NCBI GenBank assembly: GCA_903866275.1
Contig: CAIPMU010000014.1
Span: 1-64,000, forward strand
Direction of reading: 5' to 3'
Length of the DNA stretch: 64,000 bases
Source: Vampirovibrio chlorellavorus
Lineage (GTDB): Bacteria > Cyanobacteriota > Vampirovibrionia > Vampirovibrionales > Vampirovibrionaceae
Every line of letters starts with the position of its first letter. Positions within the stretch are counted from its first letter, which is position 1. The notes under the pieces were generated by a model. It did no database searches, had not been told where the DNA came from, and saw nothing but the letters and a program-made list of their open reading frames with translations. A program made the position numbers and the translations under genes. Positions 1 to 11,500 of this stretch are shown piece by piece.

Positions 1-138
1 CAAGTGGAGCGCGGTTTCGCTTGGCTAGACGGCTTTCGCAGACTGGTGACCCGTTGGGAATATTACCCTGAAATCTACCATGCGTTCCTCTCTGTCGCCA
101 TTATTTGCATCCTACTGCGCTAGTTTTGCAAAGGGTTC
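1..138 (+). mobile_element. 3' end of an IS5-family (DDE) insertion sequence: transposase C-terminus (1-123) plus probable right inverted repeat (~123-138)
   Basis: Frame 1 reads QVERGFAWLDGFRRLVTRWEYYPEIYHAFLSVAIICILLR*, with the VERxFAWL.xFRRL..RWE signature of IS5-type transposases. It is followed by gttttgcaaagggttc, which resembles an IS5-type terminal repeat. Truncated by the window edge. Confidence 0.8.
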
Positions 139-353
139 TAGGGAAAATTCTTTCAAAGTTGGTCCACGTTATAGGATAGAAGATGCCGCTTGATAATCTG
201 CGAAGGCTGTAATTCGAAATAGCAGATCTAAAAGTTCAGGCAAATGAGATGCTGAACTGGGGTGTGCTGGTCGGATTTTAATGTTTATAAAACTAAAAAG
301 ATAACTAAGCGCGTGGCAACACCTTCAGCCGGAACTGCTTCATTAGCCCTCTT

Positions 354-689
354 TTAAAGCTTTTTGGGAACAATTTTCACAAGAGAGGGTATCTCATGGC
401 AATAAACTATCTCATCAAAGGCACAGTAGCCAGCAAACTCGTCTTCTATTAGCAAGACACTGCCAACCCCAAGGACTTGTTGTTGATTGTTCTTACAAAC
501 TAATTGGATTTCTAAAGAGTCGGACAAGTTGCGAGAGGTAGAACTAAGAACCTCTCCCTTAATGGAGACTTCAAACTTTCCATCATACGGATCTGCTGAA
601 GTATCTACTAGAATGCCACATATAGTGATGCCATATGCTTGCTCAATGTTCTGCATACGTTCGTACGGTATGACTTGTTGTTTCAACAT
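354..689 (-). CDS. Hypothetical protein (111 aa)
   Basis: Intact ORF in AT-rich flank, not antisense to any better ORF; no family recognised. Confidence 0.5.
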   Translation of the reverse strand: MLKQQVIPYERMQNIEQAYGITICGILVDTSADPYDGKFEVSIKGEVLSSTSRNLSDSLEIQLVCKNNQQQVLGVGSVLLIEDEFAGYCAFDEIVYCHEIPSLVKIVPKKL

Positions 690-905
690 ATTGCTCCTAG
701 CTGAAGTATTAATGGGAGGAATCGTAGCACAGCGGTAGCTGCTCAGCTAGGTGGAGTGAATCCTATTCCACTAAAGTGGCTATTTGCCATGGCAACTATG
801 GGTAAAAGGGGTTAATGGTGCCTCTCCTCTCTCTTTGTCGTATTATGAGGAACCTTTAATGGTGATATCTATAGTCCCCAAAGCGTTTAACGTGGAGTCC
901 TCATT

Positions 906-2561
906 ATGGCTGGCGCCTCAAATCCTTCCAAGAACAAAACAGCCTCGTTAGGCTTTGAGCAGCAGCTTTGGCTGGCGGCGGATAAGATGCGCGGCCATAT
1001 GGATCCTTCGGAATACAAGCATATTGCCTTAGGGCTGATATTCCTGAAGTATATTTCGGATGCCTTTGAGGAGCAGTACCAGAAGCTGAAAGCCCAAGAA
1101 GACGAGGGCGCAGATCCCGAGCATAAAGACGAATATCAAGCGGATAACGTGTTTTGGGTGCCGAAAGAGGCCCGGTGGCAGTTCATTCTGGATAAAGCCA
1201 AGACCCCTGAAGTAGGTAAACTTCTGGATGAGGCCATGCTGGCCATTGAGCGGGAAAACGTTTCTTTGAAAGGTATTTTACCGAGGGATTACAACCGGCC
1301 TACCTTGGATAAGCAACGCCTGGGCGAGTTAATCGATCTGATTGGCAATATGGGGCTGGGCGATTCTGTCAGCCGCCAAAAAGATTTGCTGGGCCGGGTT
1401 TATGAATACTTTCTTGGGCGCTTTGCGAGTGCCGAAGGTAAGGGCGGCGGAGAGTTCTATACCCCGCCTTCCGTGGTTCAGGTTTTGGTGGAAATGCTGG
1501 AGCCTTACAAAGGCCGCATCTATGACCCCTGTTGTGGTTCGGGTGGTATGTTCGTACAGTCTGAGAAGTTTATTTCGGCGCATGGTGGCGGCCTTGGAGA
1601 TATTTCTATCTACGGACAGGAGAGCAACCCGACCACTTGGCGCTTGTGCAAGATGAACCTTGCCATTCGCGGCATTGATGGGGATATTGGCAAGCAAAAC
1701 GCCGATAGCTTCCACAATAACTTGCATAAAGACTTGGTGGCTGATTTCATTCTGGCCAACCCGCCCTTCAATATTAGCGATTGGGGCGGTCAACACTTGC
1801 GGGATGATATCCGCTGGCAACATGGTACCCCGCCGGTGGGTAATGCCAACATGGCTTGGGTGCAACACATGGTACACCATCTTTCCCCCCGAGGGTTTGC
1901 CGGATTTGTTCTGGCCAATGGTTCTATGAGTTCCAATACCGGTGGAGAAGGTGAGATTCGCAAAAACCTGATTGAATCCAATCTGGTGGATTGCATGGTG
2001 GCTTTGCCTGGACAGTTGTTCTATACCACACAAATCCCGGTTTGCCTTTGGTTTTTGGCAAAAGACCGCAGTAATGGGCTCATCAAGTACCCCTACAATG
2101 GCGATGCCAAGCTGAGGGATCGCCGGGGAGAAATCCTCTTCATTGATGCCCGCAAGCTGGGCTATCTGGAAGACCGAGTACACCGCAACCTGAGCAAGGA
2201 AGACATTTATAAAATTGCTGATGCTTACCACGCTTGGCGAGGCGAGCCACTCAAAGATCCCTACAGACTGGATGAGCAAGGCAATCCTTTTCAAACGGAG
2301 TTCCCGGAAGGCTATCGGGACATTCCCGGCTTTTGCAAAAGTGCTACGTTGGAAGAAGTGCGCCAGCATGGCCATGTACTTACACCCGGCCGCTATGTGG
2401 GAGCAGCAGAGGAAGAAGAGGACAGTGAACCCTTTGCAGAAAAGATGACTCATCTAACGCAAACTTTGAAAGAGCAAATGGCCGAAGGTGCTAAACTAGA
2501 CTTTGAAATTAAAAAACAATTAGCTAAAATAGGGTTTAGCCTGGGCGGGAATCAGACATGA
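906..2561 (+). CDS. hsdM: Type I restriction-modification system methyltransferase subunit HsdM
   Basis: N-terminal HsdM helical domain ([36 protein letters not shown]), [30 protein letters not shown] motif, NPPF catalytic motif. Confidence 0.97.
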   Translation: MAGASNPSKNKTASLGFEQQLWLAADKMRGHMDPSEYKHIALGLIFLKYISDAFEEQYQKLKAQEDEGADPEHKDEYQADNVFWVPKEARWQFILDKAKTPEVGKLLDEAMLAIERENVSLKGILPRDYNRPTLDKQRLGELIDLIGNMGLGDSVSRQKDLLGRVYEYFLGRFASAEGKGGGEFYTPPSVVQVLVEMLEPYKGRIYDPCCGSGGMFVQSEKFISAHGGGLGDISIYGQESNPTTWRLCKMNLAIRGIDGDIGKQNADSFHNNLHKDLVADFILANPPFNISDWGGQHLRDDIRWQHGTPPVGNANMAWVQHMVHHLSPRGFAGFVLANGSMSSNTGGEGEIRKNLIESNLVDCMVALPGQLFYTTQIPVCLWFLAKDRSNGLIKYPYNGDAKLRDRRGEILFIDARKLGYLEDRVHRNLSKEDIYKIADAYHAWRGEPLKDPYRLDEQGNPFQTEFPEGYRDIPGFCKSATLEEVRQHGHVLTPGRYVGAAEEEEDSEPFAEKMTHLTQTLKEQMAEGAKLDFEIKKQLAKIGFSLGGNQT

Positions 2562-2983
2562 TTGATATTTCATCTTTAGAAAATGCCATTAAACAATTAG
2601 AAATCAGCCTTTCCTATACTGAATCTGATCTAGCGGAAAAAGATGGAGGCATTGCTTTACAGTTTCGAGCGGCCTCAATTCAAGCTTTTGAATATACTTA
2701 TGAGCTTGCACATAAGATGTTAAAACGCTATTTGGAAGATACAGAGCCTAGCCCGGACTTGATTGAGTCAATGACATTCCAAGAATTGATCCGTACCGGG
2801 GCTGAGCGTGGGCTCTTACTGAACTCTTGGGATATTTGGAAAGCTTATAGAAAAGCAAGAGGGTCGACTAGCCATACCTATAATGAAGATTCAGCAGTCA
2901 GCGTTTTCTCTAACATTCCACAATTCCTTGAGGAAGTTCGTTTTCTTCGTGATCAAATCAATACAAGACAACAAGCCAAATGA
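2558..2983 (+). CDS. HEPN-domain protein, HI0074/nucleotidyltransferase substrate-binding family (predicted HEPN toxin)
   Basis: 141 aa; [12 protein letters not shown]..., [26 protein letters not shown]4HXY motif R-GSTS-H-T-Y ([13 protein letters not shown]). Overlaps hsdM by ATGA. Confidence 0.9.
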   Translation: MIDISSLENAIKQLEISLSYTESDLAEKDGGIALQFRAASIQAFEYTYELAHKMLKRYLEDTEPSPDLIESMTFQELIRTGAERGLLLNSWDIWKAYRKARGSTSHTYNEDSAVSVFSNIPQFLEEVRFLRDQINTRQQAK

Positions 2984-4578
2984 TCGACTTAAAACCTAAA
3001 GATTTTGAAATCATTGCAGATATTATTAAACGTTATGTGCCGGATAGAAGGGTTGTAGCGTTTGGCTCACGGGTAAAGTGGACAGCGAAAACAGGATCGG
3101 ATTTGGATCTTTGCGTAATTGGCAAACATCCATTATCTTTGCAGGAAATAGCGAGCCTTGAAGAAGCCTTTTCAGAATCTGATTTGCCCATGAAAATAGA
3201 TGTAGTGGATTGGGCAACCATTAGTGAAGAATTTCGGAAAATCATTGAAAAAGATGCCGTTGAAATCCAAAAGCCTGTTGAAAAGTGGCATTCCATCAAG
3301 CTTTCTGATGCTTGCGTGAAAAATGGTGGTATTCAAACCGGCCCATTTGGAAGCCAATTACATCAAAGCGATTATGTGGAAACAGGCACTCCAATTATTA
3401 CGGTTGAGCATTTAGGGGATAATCGAATCACTCGTCAAAATCTCCCTCTTATTACCGATGCTGACCGGGATAGGCTCAAAAAATACTCGTTAAAAGCAGG
3501 TGATATTGTTTTTAGTCGAGTTGGTTCTGTCGATAGAAGGGCCTTAGTAAGAAAAGAAGAAGATGGTTGGCTGTTTTCTGGACGCTGCTTGAGAGTAAGA
3601 CTAGATGAAACTAAAGCTAATCCTGCATTTGTTTCTTTTCAGTTTGGTCTTGAGTCATTTAAAGAGTATATTCGCTCAATCGCAGTTGGGGCAACTATGC
3701 CCAGCTTAAACACCCAAATATTGAGTGACGTGCAAATCATTCTGCCATCTCTTGCTGAACAAAAATCAATAGCCAATATCCTTTCTGCCGTAGACGACAA
3801 AATTGAACTCAACCGGCGGATGAACGAAACGCTGGAAGCCATGGCCAAGGCGCTGTTTAAAAGCTGGTTTGTGGATTTTGACCCCGTTCGTGCCAAAACC
3901 GAAGGCCGCCAGCCGGAAGGTTTGGCTCCTGAAATTGCCGCACTCTTCCCTGATGGGTTTGTAGAGAGCAAGATAGGTCAAATCCCTATAGGTTGGTCAA
4001 TTGCAAAACTCGGCGAAGAATTTAATTTGACCATGGGACAATCACCGCCGGGTGAAACCTATAATGAACTTCAAATTGGCTTACCTTTCTATCAAGGCCG
4101 TACAGATTTTGGATTTCGTTATCCTTCTCCAAGGATATATTGTTCAGCTCCTACCCGCATTGCCGAAACAGGAGATACGTTAATAAGTGTACGCGCCCCC
4201 GTTGGTGATATTAATATGGCTTTTGAAAAGTGTTGCTTAGGACGTGGCGTAGCAAGTGTTAGGCATAAAACAGGTGCAATATCATACACTTACTATTCGC
4301 TTATAAATATTCAATCTTCTTTTAACTCATTTGAAGCTGAGGGAACTGTTTTTGGCTCTATTAACAAGAAAGACTTTGAATGCCTATCATTAATTACGCC
4401 TACAAAATCTTTAATTGATGAGTTTGAAAATATTATCATGCCGATTGATCTCAAAATACGGCTTGCCTCTGAACAAATAACATCACTTATTCAAATCCGG
4501 GACACTCTCCTTCCCAAGCTGATGAGCGGTGAGATTCGCGTTCAGGAGGCAGAGGCCTTGGTGGAGGCTATTGCATGA
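2980..4578 (+). CDS. hsdS: Fusion protein: N-terminal MNT nucleotidyltransferase domain (~100 aa) + type I restriction specificity subunit HsdS with two target-recognition domains
   Basis: N-terminus has GSRVKWTAKTGSDLDL (exact GSX10DXD MNT motif) and a later MKIDVVD. From EKWHSIKLSDAC onward it is HsdS: TGPFGSQLHQSDY, central LNRRMNETLEAMAKALFKSWFVDFDPV, distal LIQIRDTLLPKLMSGEIRV. One uninterrupted 532-aa ORF. Confidence 0.93.
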   Translation: MIDLKPKDFEIIADIIKRYVPDRRVVAFGSRVKWTAKTGSDLDLCVIGKHPLSLQEIASLEEAFSESDLPMKIDVVDWATISEEFRKIIEKDAVEIQKPVEKWHSIKLSDACVKNGGIQTGPFGSQLHQSDYVETGTPIITVEHLGDNRITRQNLPLITDADRDRLKKYSLKAGDIVFSRVGSVDRRALVRKEEDGWLFSGRCLRVRLDETKANPAFVSFQFGLESFKEYIRSIAVGATMPSLNTQILSDVQIILPSLAEQKSIANILSAVDDKIELNRRMNETLEAMAKALFKSWFVDFDPVRAKTEGRQPEGLAPEIAALFPDGFVESKIGQIPIGWSIAKLGEEFNLTMGQSPPGETYNELQIGLPFYQGRTDFGFRYPSPRIYCSAPTRIAETGDTLISVRAPVGDINMAFEKCCLGRGVASVRHKTGAISYTYYSLINIQSSFNSFEAEGTVFGSINKKDFECLSLITPTKSLIDEFENIIMPIDLKIRLASEQITSLIQIRDTLLPKLMSGEIRVQEAEALVEAIA

Positions 4579-5165
4579 GCGTAACAACCCCGCTTTTAAT
4601 TGTGATTGGTGGCCCCAATGGAGCAGGCAAAACCACGGCGGCCATGGCCGTATTGCCTGAAGCGCTTTCCTTGGTTGAGTTTCTGAATGCGGATGAGATT
4701 GCCAAGGGGCTTTCCCCGCTCAATCCCGGTTCGGTTGATATCCAAGCTGGCCGTCTTCTGCTAGAACGAGCGAACCACTTCCTTCAAAAGGGCACGCCCT
4801 TCGGCTTTGAAAGCACCTTGGCGGCATCCACCCCCATTAAGCTAATGAAAGCGGCCAAAGTAAAGGGCTATCAGGTGGTATTACTCTATTTTTGGCTATC
4901 CTCTCCCCAATTGGCCATGGAGCGAGTTCGGGAGAGAGTGAATAAGGGCGGGCATAACATCCCGGAAGCGGTCATTATGCGCCGCTATAACAGGAGTATC
5001 CAGAATTTAACCGCTAACTATATCCCTCTGGCCGATGTTTGGATGGTTTTTGATAACTCGAACGATAATCCTGCCCTGATTGCCGAGGGTGAGCAAGAAT
5101 CGGCAATGATTCACGTTTATAATGATAGTATCTGGCAGCAATTGATGAAAGGAGCCGAAACATGA
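4575..5165 (+). CDS. Zeta-toxin family P-loop kinase
   Basis: Walker A GGPNGAGKTT, FLNADEIAKGLSPLNPGSVDIQAGRLLLERA and GFESTLA zeta-like motifs; ATGA overlap with the fusion ORF. Confidence 0.85.
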   Translation: MSVTTPLLIVIGGPNGAGKTTAAMAVLPEALSLVEFLNADEIAKGLSPLNPGSVDIQAGRLLLERANHFLQKGTPFGFESTLAASTPIKLMKAAKVKGYQVVLLYFWLSSPQLAMERVRERVNKGGHNIPEAVIMRRYNRSIQNLTANYIPLADVWMVFDNSNDNPALIAEGEQESAMIHVYNDSIWQQLMKGAET

Positions 5166-5335
5166 GTCAATCCTCTGGGAACGCTTCTGGAAACGGGCAA
5201 TTCGGTGACATGCGGAAGAAAATCACGCAGGTCGCCACTAAAGCGCTCCGTGATGCTGCTAAATCATCTAAAGCTATCGCTGGTAGCAGTCTTAAGTCTT
5301 CAAAATCCGTTACAAGCAAACGTTCTGGCAAATAA
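5162..5335 (+). CDS. Small Ser/Lys-rich basic protein (57 aa), translationally coupled to the zeta-like ORF
   Basis: Translated by hand: MSQSSGNASGNGQFGDMRKKITQVATKALRDAAKSSKAIAGSSLKSSKSVTSKRSGK*. Starts in an ATGA overlap with the upstream stop. Shorter than any ORF in the supplied track. Confidence 0.65.
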   Translation: MSQSSGNASGNGQFGDMRKKITQVATKALRDAAKSSKAIAGSSLKSSKSVTSKRSGK

Positions 5336-5367
5336 AACGCTCTTGAACCCCAATTGAAAGAAGTCGG

Positions 5368-8300
5368 ATGTCATTTACTGAAAGCGTGGTGGAGGATGCC
5401 AACCTAGCATGGTTGGAAGAGCTTGGCTATGAAGTGGTTTTTGGCCCTTCCATAGCGCCTGAGGAAATGTGGGCCGAGCGGGACAAGTATGAGCAGACCA
5501 TTCTGGTCAATCGGCTGAAACGGGCTTTGGAAACCATTAATCCGGGCATCTCACCGGAGCTGATTGAGGAATGTATTCGCCAACTCAACCGGCTGGAGCT
5601 TCCGAGCCTGATTGAAACTAATCGGGCCTTCTATGACCTGCTGATTAATGGCGTTTCCCTGGAAACCCGGCGGGAAGATGGCACGTTGGGCTTTGTGCCG
5701 GTGCATCTGGTCGACTTTGAAAACCCGGAGAATAACAACTGGCTGGCTGTAAATCAGTTTACAGTAATCCAAGGCCCTAAAAATAGGCGTCCTGATATCG
5801 TTGTTTTCCTCAATGGCTTGCCGGTCGCTGTTATTGAGCTTAAAAACCCCGGAGATGAGAACGCCACAATTAATAAGGCGTTTACACAGCTTCAGAATTA
5901 CAAAAACGATATTTCCTCGCTGTTCCATACCAATGGCCTGCTAGTCATCTCAGATGGGATGGAAGCGCGGGTGGGAACTATCTCTGCTGACTTTGAACGC
6001 TTCATGCCCTGGCGCACCATAGATGGTCAAACCATTGCCTCCAAGGGTATCTCTGAACTGGAAACCCTCATCAAAGGGGTATTCAATCAGCGGGTATTTC
6101 TGGACATGTTGCGCCATTTCAGCGTTTTTGAAGATGACGGCAAGAAAATCATCAAGAAAATCGCAGGCTATCACCAGTATCATGCGGTGAATAAAGCCAT
6201 TGAGCGCACTATTGAAGCCACTCAAGGCGAACATCGGGCCGGTGTCGTTTGGCACACCCAAGGTTCAGGCAAGAGCCTAACCATGGCATTCTATTCTGGC
6301 AAGGTCATTCAGCATCCGGCCATGAAAAACCCCACGTTGGTGATTCTCACGGATCGCAATGATCTCGATGATCAGTTGTTTGGCACGTTTGGCAATTGTC
6401 ATGAGCTGCTGAGACAAAAGCCCACGCAAGCTGATGATCGGGATGATATCCGAAAGTTACTACAAACTGGCTCGGGCGGCGTTATTTTTACCACCATTCA
6501 AAAGTTTTCCTTGCTGGAAGGGGAAAAAGAGTTTCCCAAGCTATCTGAGCGCTCTAATATCGTGGTGATTGCGGATGAAGCACACCGGAGCCAGTACGGC
6601 TTTAAAACCAAAATTGATGCAAAGACCGGCGAAAAGTCAGTAGGCTTTGCCGCTATGATTCGCCAAGCCTTGCCCAATGCCTCTTTCATTGGTTTTACGG
6701 GTACTCCGGTTGCTGGCACCGATAAGAATACTCAGCAGGTCTTTGGGGATTATATTGATATCTATGACATTCAACGGGCTGTTGAGGATGGGGCGACCGT
6801 TCGCATTTACTATGAAAGCCGCCTAGCCAAAATTGAGCTGGATGAGAATGAGAAGCCCAAGCTCGATGAAGACTTTGAGGAAATAACCGAAGGCGAGGAA
6901 GATAGCCGCAAGGAAAAAGAAAAATCCAAGTGGTCTCGCATGGAAGCCTTGGTGGGCGCTGAAAAGCGGGTAGATCTCATTGCTCAGGATATTGTGACCC
7001 ACTTTGAAGACCGCACGGCGGCCATGGCCGGAAAAGGGATGATTGTAGGCATGAGCCGCCGGATTTGTGTGGCCTTGTACGAAGCAATAAAGACACTTCG
7101 GCCTCACTGGCATAGTGATGATGATACCCAAGGGGCCATCAAGGTCATTATGACGGGTTCCTCTTCCGATCATGAGAACTGGCAAAGGCATATACGAAGC
7201 AAAGACCGGCGAGATGCTTTAGCCAAGCGCTTGAAAGACCCTAAAGACCCTTTGAAGCTAGTTATTGTTCGGGATATGTGGCTAACTGGCTTTGATGCCC
7301 CCTGTCTTCATACCATGTATGTGGATAAGCCCATGAAGGGCCATAACCTGATGCAGGCAATTGCACGGGTGAACCGAGTCTTCAAAGACAAGCAAGGTGG
7401 CTTGGTAGTCGATTATATAGGCATTGCCGACCTCCTCAAGAAAGCCTTGATGGAATACACCGAAGGCGACCGCAAAGAAGCGGGCATCCCTATTGAGGAT
7501 GCGATTGCTATCATGCTGGAAAAGCTGGAGCTGGCTCGATATCTCCTCAAAGCTTATGACTATACCAAAGGCTTGGATGGAACACCTTCACAACGTTTGA
7601 CCTCTATCGCAGAAGCCATGGAGCATATTCTCGGGCTGGATGACGGGAAGCAACGGTTTATGCAGATTGTGTTGGAGCTTTCTCACGGCTTTGCTTTGGC
7701 CTCCACTACGGATGAAGCCATAGAAATCCGGGATGTGGTTGGATTCTTCCAGACTATCCGTGCGGCCTTTGCGAAAAGTACCGCTGGAACTGGTAAGACC
7801 ATTGAGCAATTGGATACCGCACTTCAGCAAATTGTTTCTAAAGCCGTATCCTCCACTGAGATTGTGGATATTTTCTCGGCGGCTGGCCTGAAGACCCCGG
7901 ATATTTCTATTCTCTCGGATGAGTTTTTGGCCGAAGTGCAAGGCATGGAGAAAAAGAACCTTGCCTTGGAACTCCTACGAAAGCTTTTGACCGATGCCAT
8001 CAAGACCCGCGCCAAAAAGAACGTAGTGCAGGCCCGCAAGTTTTCTGAGATGCTGGAAAGCGCCATTAAGCGATACTATGCCAAGCAAGTGGAAACCGCT
8101 CAAGTGATTCAAGAGCTGGTGGAGATGGCCAAAGACTTTCAAGCCGCCAGTCGTCGGGGTGATGAATTAGGTCTTCAAGAAGATGAAGCCGCCTTCTATG
8201 AGGCTTTAGAAGTGAATGAGAGTGCTGTTTTGGAGCTGGGCGATGAGATTCTCAAGACCATTGCACGGGAGTTAGTGGCCACTGTGAAACGCACGGCCAC

Positions 8301-8466
8301 AATTGACTGGACAAAAAAGGAAAGCGTCCGGGCAAAGCTTCGGGTCATGGTTAGGCGAATACTGAGGAAGTATAACTATCCCCCTGATAAACAAGAAGCC
8401 GCCACTCAGACGGTTTTAGAGCAAGCTGAAGCTTTGACTGAGGAAGAATTGGGAAGTTACGCGTAG
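5368..8466 (+). CDS. hsdR: Type I restriction endonuclease subunit HsdR
   Basis: 1032 aa; PD-ExK nuclease region [21 protein letters not shown], Walker A THGSGKS-like [15 protein letters not shown]-box [17 protein letters not shown]. Confidence 0.97.
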   Translation: MSFTESVVEDANLAWLEELGYEVVFGPSIAPEEMWAERDKYEQTILVNRLKRALETINPGISPELIEECIRQLNRLELPSLIETNRAFYDLLINGVSLETRREDGTLGFVPVHLVDFENPENNNWLAVNQFTVIQGPKNRRPDIVVFLNGLPVAVIELKNPGDENATINKAFTQLQNYKNDISSLFHTNGLLVISDGMEARVGTISADFERFMPWRTIDGQTIASKGISELETLIKGVFNQRVFLDMLRHFSVFEDDGKKIIKKIAGYHQYHAVNKAIERTIEATQGEHRAGVVWHTQGSGKSLTMAFYSGKVIQHPAMKNPTLVILTDRNDLDDQLFGTFGNCHELLRQKPTQADDRDDIRKLLQTGSGGVIFTTIQKFSLLEGEKEFPKLSERSNIVVIADEAHRSQYGFKTKIDAKTGEKSVGFAAMIRQALPNASFIGFTGTPVAGTDKNTQQVFGDYIDIYDIQRAVEDGATVRIYYESRLAKIELDENEKPKLDEDFEEITEGEEDSRKEKEKSKWSRMEALVGAEKRVDLIAQDIVTHFEDRTAAMAGKGMIVGMSRRICVALYEAIKTLRPHWHSDDDTQGAIKVIMTGSSSDHENWQRHIRSKDRRDALAKRLKDPKDPLKLVIVRDMWLTGFDAPCLHTMYVDKPMKGHNLMQAIARVNRVFKDKQGGLVVDYIGIADLLKKALMEYTEGDRKEAGIPIEDAIAIMLEKLELARYLLKAYDYTKGLDGTPSQRLTSIAEAMEHILGLDDGKQRFMQIVLELSHGFALASTTDEAIEIRDVVGFFQTIRAAFAKSTAGTGKTIEQLDTALQQIVSKAVSSTEIVDIFSAAGLKTPDISILSDEFLAEVQGMEKKNLALELLRKLLTDAIKTRAKKNVVQARKFSEMLESAIKRYYAKQVETAQVIQELVEMAKDFQAASRRGDELGLQEDEAAFYEALEVNESAVLELGDEILKTIARELVATVKRTATIDWTKKESVRAKLRVMVRRILRKYNYPPDKQEAATQTVLEQAEALTEEELGSYA

Positions 8467-8519
8467 GTCTTTAGTGGGCTACTAGACGACAGCTCTTCAC
8501 CCTATGGCCTTCTTTTAAA

Positions 8520-8537
8520 GAAGGGGCCTGCCCCTTC
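8520..8537. terminator. Hairpin between convergent hsdR and zorD (possible bidirectional terminator)
   Basis: Perfect 8-bp stem GAAGGGGC-CT-GCCCCTTC, preceded by ttcttttaaa and followed by aaagc. Confidence 0.5.
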
Positions 8538-8553
8538 AAAGCTAAGCAGAATT

Positions 8554-11500
8554 TTAAAGTGCCCCTACCGGAGCGTGTAGAGTCTTTAACAATAGAGCTA
8601 AATCTTCCATATTATCCAAACGTTCACTTTCTTTCTGTAGAATATCCTGAAATGTCAGATCAGAACTAGTAAGCATTGCCTGTATTTGATGTTTATCAAT
8701 GATTTTAATGCCAGCATCACTCAGAGAACGTTTTAATCCATTCTCAATTTCTAAAGGCGTAAAAAGGAGCATTTCAATAGATAGGCCAAGATCTGCAAGG
8801 TATCTGTTGCGATAATATGTTAAAGAGATCTTCATCTCTTCGGCAATATCAAGACTAAGCCCTTGATTGGCGGTAAAGGGTTTGCATATAAGTAATTGTG
8901 CCTGTTGGCCTTTATACAGAAGGGCATCTATGCCTCGGCTTGCCATAGTCGGGGGTAAAATTGTATTAAACCCTTGCTTGCCCATCAATGCTGCACAGAA
9001 ACTGGCAAATCGTTGGGAATCCAATTGTATCAAGTCGTTCATAGTGAAGTGCGGCCCACTTTCTGGGGCTACTTCTTTCGAGAAGATACTCATAAGGCTA
9101 CTGGTTACATCTAGTGCTGCAATCGGTGTAAGGATATCGCGTCGTAATTCGGACTTCTGCCTTAAAAGGGCGTCCAATTTTTGTTCGAAAGTTTCCTGGG
9201 TGGGGTCTGGAGCCCTTCCAATCGGATAGTAAACCTTAACTGGTCGTGTTTGCCCGATTCGATAGGCTCTACATGTGGCTTGGTCTTCCGTCGCTGGATT
9301 CCACCAACGCCCATAATGGATCACATGATTAGCTTCTACAATAGTAAGTCCGACTCCTGCCACATCAGGAGAAAGAATCAAAGCGTTAAAGCCAGCAGTC
9401 TCTTCAAATTCACGAATTAATCTAAAGCGATCGGACTCTTCGTCATTAGTACGCTTGTTTCCCTTGGTACTACCATTAATAATAGCAGCCTTAATCCCAA
9501 ATTTATACGCAAGCACTACTTTTAGAATATTCTGCATGGGTAATGAACGTGTAAAGATCAAGACTTTTTCGCCTTTTTCCTTGATGGTTTCCAAATGCTC
9601 ACAAACCACTTGGAGTTTAGGAGAATGGTCAATTAGCTGTTGTGGTGAATAATCAAGATCCATATTCATTAAAAGCAGAGGATGTTCATATAATTTTTTG
9701 AGTTGATGGAGTGCGATTAATGAAGCTCCTAGTTTTTCAGATTGCTGTGCTGTTTTTATAATAGCGGCCTGAAGTTGCCATTGTCTTTCTGAAACAGGGT
9801 AATAAAGACGAATTTCTTCTTTAGTAGGCAATTCATCGCTTCCCAAATAATCTTCTTTGTAGCGATTTAATACAAAAGTCCGATGTAGTTCACCCATGCC
9901 CAAACGATCTTTCAATGCTTGAGCACTGCCAGGTTCATTGTTTATAATTTTCTTTTCATATTGGTGTGCGAATTCTTTGTCAGTCCCTAATAAAGTACCT
10001 GGGCAGACAAAATCCATAATACACCACAGATCCATCAGTCCATTTTCAATGGGGGTGCCACTCATAGCAATCTTAAAACGAGCATTGGATGCTAATCCTT
10101 TCATTGCATGGGTGATAGCAGTTTTTTCATTTTTAAGTTCTTGAGCCTCATCGGCGATCACGATTGACCATTTTATTGTTTCGAAGGAGTGCTGGTAATT
10201 TTTAAGAGTGTCATAATTGGTAATAATGATTCTATTACGTTTTAGTTTCTCTAGATCGAGAACCGTTCTCCCAATTTTATATTCTCGTCCTTTGATAGTG
10301 GGATCTGCAATAAATTGTTTAATGCTTTTACTATTAAGAATGGCAACAGGCGAAAAAATACTGCCATTATTATCAAAGAACTTTTCGATCTCCTTTTTCC
10401 AATTTTCAAGGAGAATTAAAGGGGCAACAATAAGAATAGGTCGGCGAGGATCGTCATCAGAATTACGCTCTAATATATCAGGAAATGATTCTGGAGAGCC
10501 AGATTCGATTAGCCAAGCTAAAAATGTAAGCACTTGAAGCGTTTTACCAAGACCCATGTCATCGGCTAATAACACTCCCGATCGATGGGTTTTAAAGGAG
10601 CCTTGAAGCCAGCTCACGCCTTGTTGCTGATAAGGCTTCAGTTGAAATGGGGTCTCTTTGAATGTTGTTATTAGGTTTTTTGGAGGATGGTATGTTAATT
10701 CAATCGAACGGTGAACACCGAGGGATTCAGAATAAGCAAGAAAATCCTCGGAGTTTTCAGCGATATGGAGGAAGTAGTCTCCGCTTGACTTTTTCGTAGC
10801 AGTCGTTGAAGGTTCCGGCGTGTTTGCGTTTAAGTCTGAGATGTTGTTAGCGGTACGCTCTTTCCATTCGTTAATATTGCGATTCAGTTGGTCACATAAT
10901 CCTTCGGAAATCGGAACAAATAAAGTTTCCTTATTATCACCTTGGATAGGTATAGCAACTAACCCTTTTTTAAGCCCTTCGATTACATCGTAAAGGACAT
11001 TTTCTGCCTTCGCAACTGTATTTAGAGGGATGTTTATGTTGTTCCCACTGGGTGTTAAGGCATCAATATCTATATATAAGTCACTAGATTCATCATTTAG
11101 GAATTTAGGACGGTTTTCATTTTTAAGTCTAGGTATAGGGTGGAATATATAAGGGCCAATATCAATGACTCGATCACCAAAACCGTCCAGATTCTTTGAT
11201 GTATTTTGCAGAATCTCTGTGGCTGAATGATTATAGTGTTCACGCTCTCTTGAAAAAGAGTCCAATGAGATTCTGTCAGTGGCGCAAATTCCTTCAAATG
11301 CGGAAAGGGGATTCAGCATAATCTGATCCTTTGCAGGTCCCGAGATACTGGTTAAGTTTTCTCTCATATGCGTTAATGCGGTCTGAAGCTCTTCATTTAT
11401 AACCAACCTGATGCGTGCACCAGATGATGTCTTGACATCATAAAAAGGTTGGCCTTCAGCATGTTGATAAAAGGCTTGTTTCAGTACTTCCTCTTCTACA

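Noticed and set aside
1329-2453. 374-aa minus-strand ORF antisense to hsdM
   Set aside because: Fully inside a well-supported HsdM gene; composition looks like a reverse-frame artefact with no recognisable domain.
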